DNA of 64,000 nucleotides from Gemmobacter lanyuensis (lineage in GTDB: Bacteria; Pseudomonadota; Alphaproteobacteria; Rhodobacterales; Rhodobacteraceae), in assembly GCF_014652355.1 (NCBI RefSeq), contig NZ_BMYQ01000009.1:1-64000 (forward strand). Reading direction: 5' to 3'. Below are positions 63,880 to 64,000 of the stretch, one piece after another. Made by a program: the position numbers and the translations under genes. Numbering within the stretch: position 1 is the first letter of the stretch; each line of letters starts with the position of its first letter. Under the pieces are notes generated by a model. It saw nothing but the letters and a program-made list of their open reading frames with translations, was not told where the DNA came from and did no database searches.

Positions 63880-64000
63880 ATGACCTGCCCCGCCACCCGC
63901 ATTGATGCAAAATTCGCCGCGCTGAAGGCCGAAGGCAAAAAGGCCTTCGTGGCCTATATCATGGGCGGCGACCCGGATTTCGACACCTCTCTGGCGGTGA
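63880..64000 (+). CDS. trpA: Tryptophan synthase alpha chain, N-terminal fragment
   Basis: Only the first 40 codons are in the window. The opening ([24 protein letters not shown], then [14 protein letters not shown]) carries the TrpA signature around [12 protein letters not shown]. The usual spelling is FVTLGDP or FITAGDP; this lineage has IMGGDP. The ATG at 63880 follows GAGAGAGGACG. The gene continues beyond base 64000. Confidence 0.92.
   Translation, partial: MTCPATRIDAKFAALKAEGKKAFVAYIMGGDPDFDTSLAV

Overview
The window is about 64 kb of GC-rich chromosome from an alphaproteobacterium, most likely a member of the Rhodobacteraceae/Paracoccaceae (Rhodobacter, Tabrizicola or Gemmobacter type). 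The reasons are the codon bias, the frmA-gfa formaldehyde pair, pleD beside a DUF3572 gene, TTTGCAAA boxes of the Rhodobacter PccR type in front of prpE, and a typical alphaproteobacterial tRNA-Glu. I see no insertion sequence, integrase, CRISPR array or rRNA. This is stable core and accessory chromosome rather than an island.

Layout. 1-757: end of frmA, then gfa (formaldehyde detoxification). 809-9137: a complete set of enzymes for glutamate breakdown through 3-methylaspartate: glutamate mutase S and E, methylaspartate ammonia-lyase, a class III CoA-transferase, a CitE-like citramalyl-CoA lyase, a LysR regulator, and a class I fumarase-type protein that is probably the mesaconase. The two ends of this block carry the same LysR-type operator at exactly the same distance from the first codon of glmS and of the mesaconase. 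9444-18699: a compact chemosensory operon (STAS, CheY, CheA, CheW, MCP, CheW, CheR, CheB). Its last gene encodes a 568-residue helical protein with a CheZ-like DxxxQ motif, a CheZ-like C-terminal tail and an MCP-like hairpin tip. 18831-23359: an unknown gene and a YhaO/YhaN (SbcD/SbcC-like) pair. 23461-23535: tRNA-Glu.

23616-34343 is a regulatory and envelope stretch: a lytic transglycosylase, an H-NOX-like protein with an HNOBA-GGDEF partner, a DUF4153 membrane protein, an MttB-family methyltransferase, a HAD phosphatase, DUF3572, PleD, and an ECF sigma / anti-sigma / ZraP-like / EF-hand metal-response group. 34542-43647 holds DUF983, a NUDIX hydrolase, two lipoproteins, an aldo-keto reductase, an SDR, metG, a DEAD-box helicase, a small HTH-like protein, a gene-free structured stretch and tdk. 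43725-48944 holds a DMT transporter, an acyl-CoA synthetase, an unknown membrane protein and a SPOR-domain protein.

49011-53535 is the nucleoside salvage operon cdd-deoA-deoB-add-upp, on the minus strand with overlapping genes and a GACCA-AC-TGGTC palindrome at its promoter. 53792-58240 holds maeB and prpE, both preceded by TGCAAA boxes. They would act together in propionyl-CoA assimilation: prpE activates propionate and maeB draws C4 acids off to pyruvate. 58283-64000: nadK, glyA, a small membrane protein, an alpha/beta hydrolase, a 59-residue two-helix membrane protein, ychF, a VOC protein and the start of trpA.
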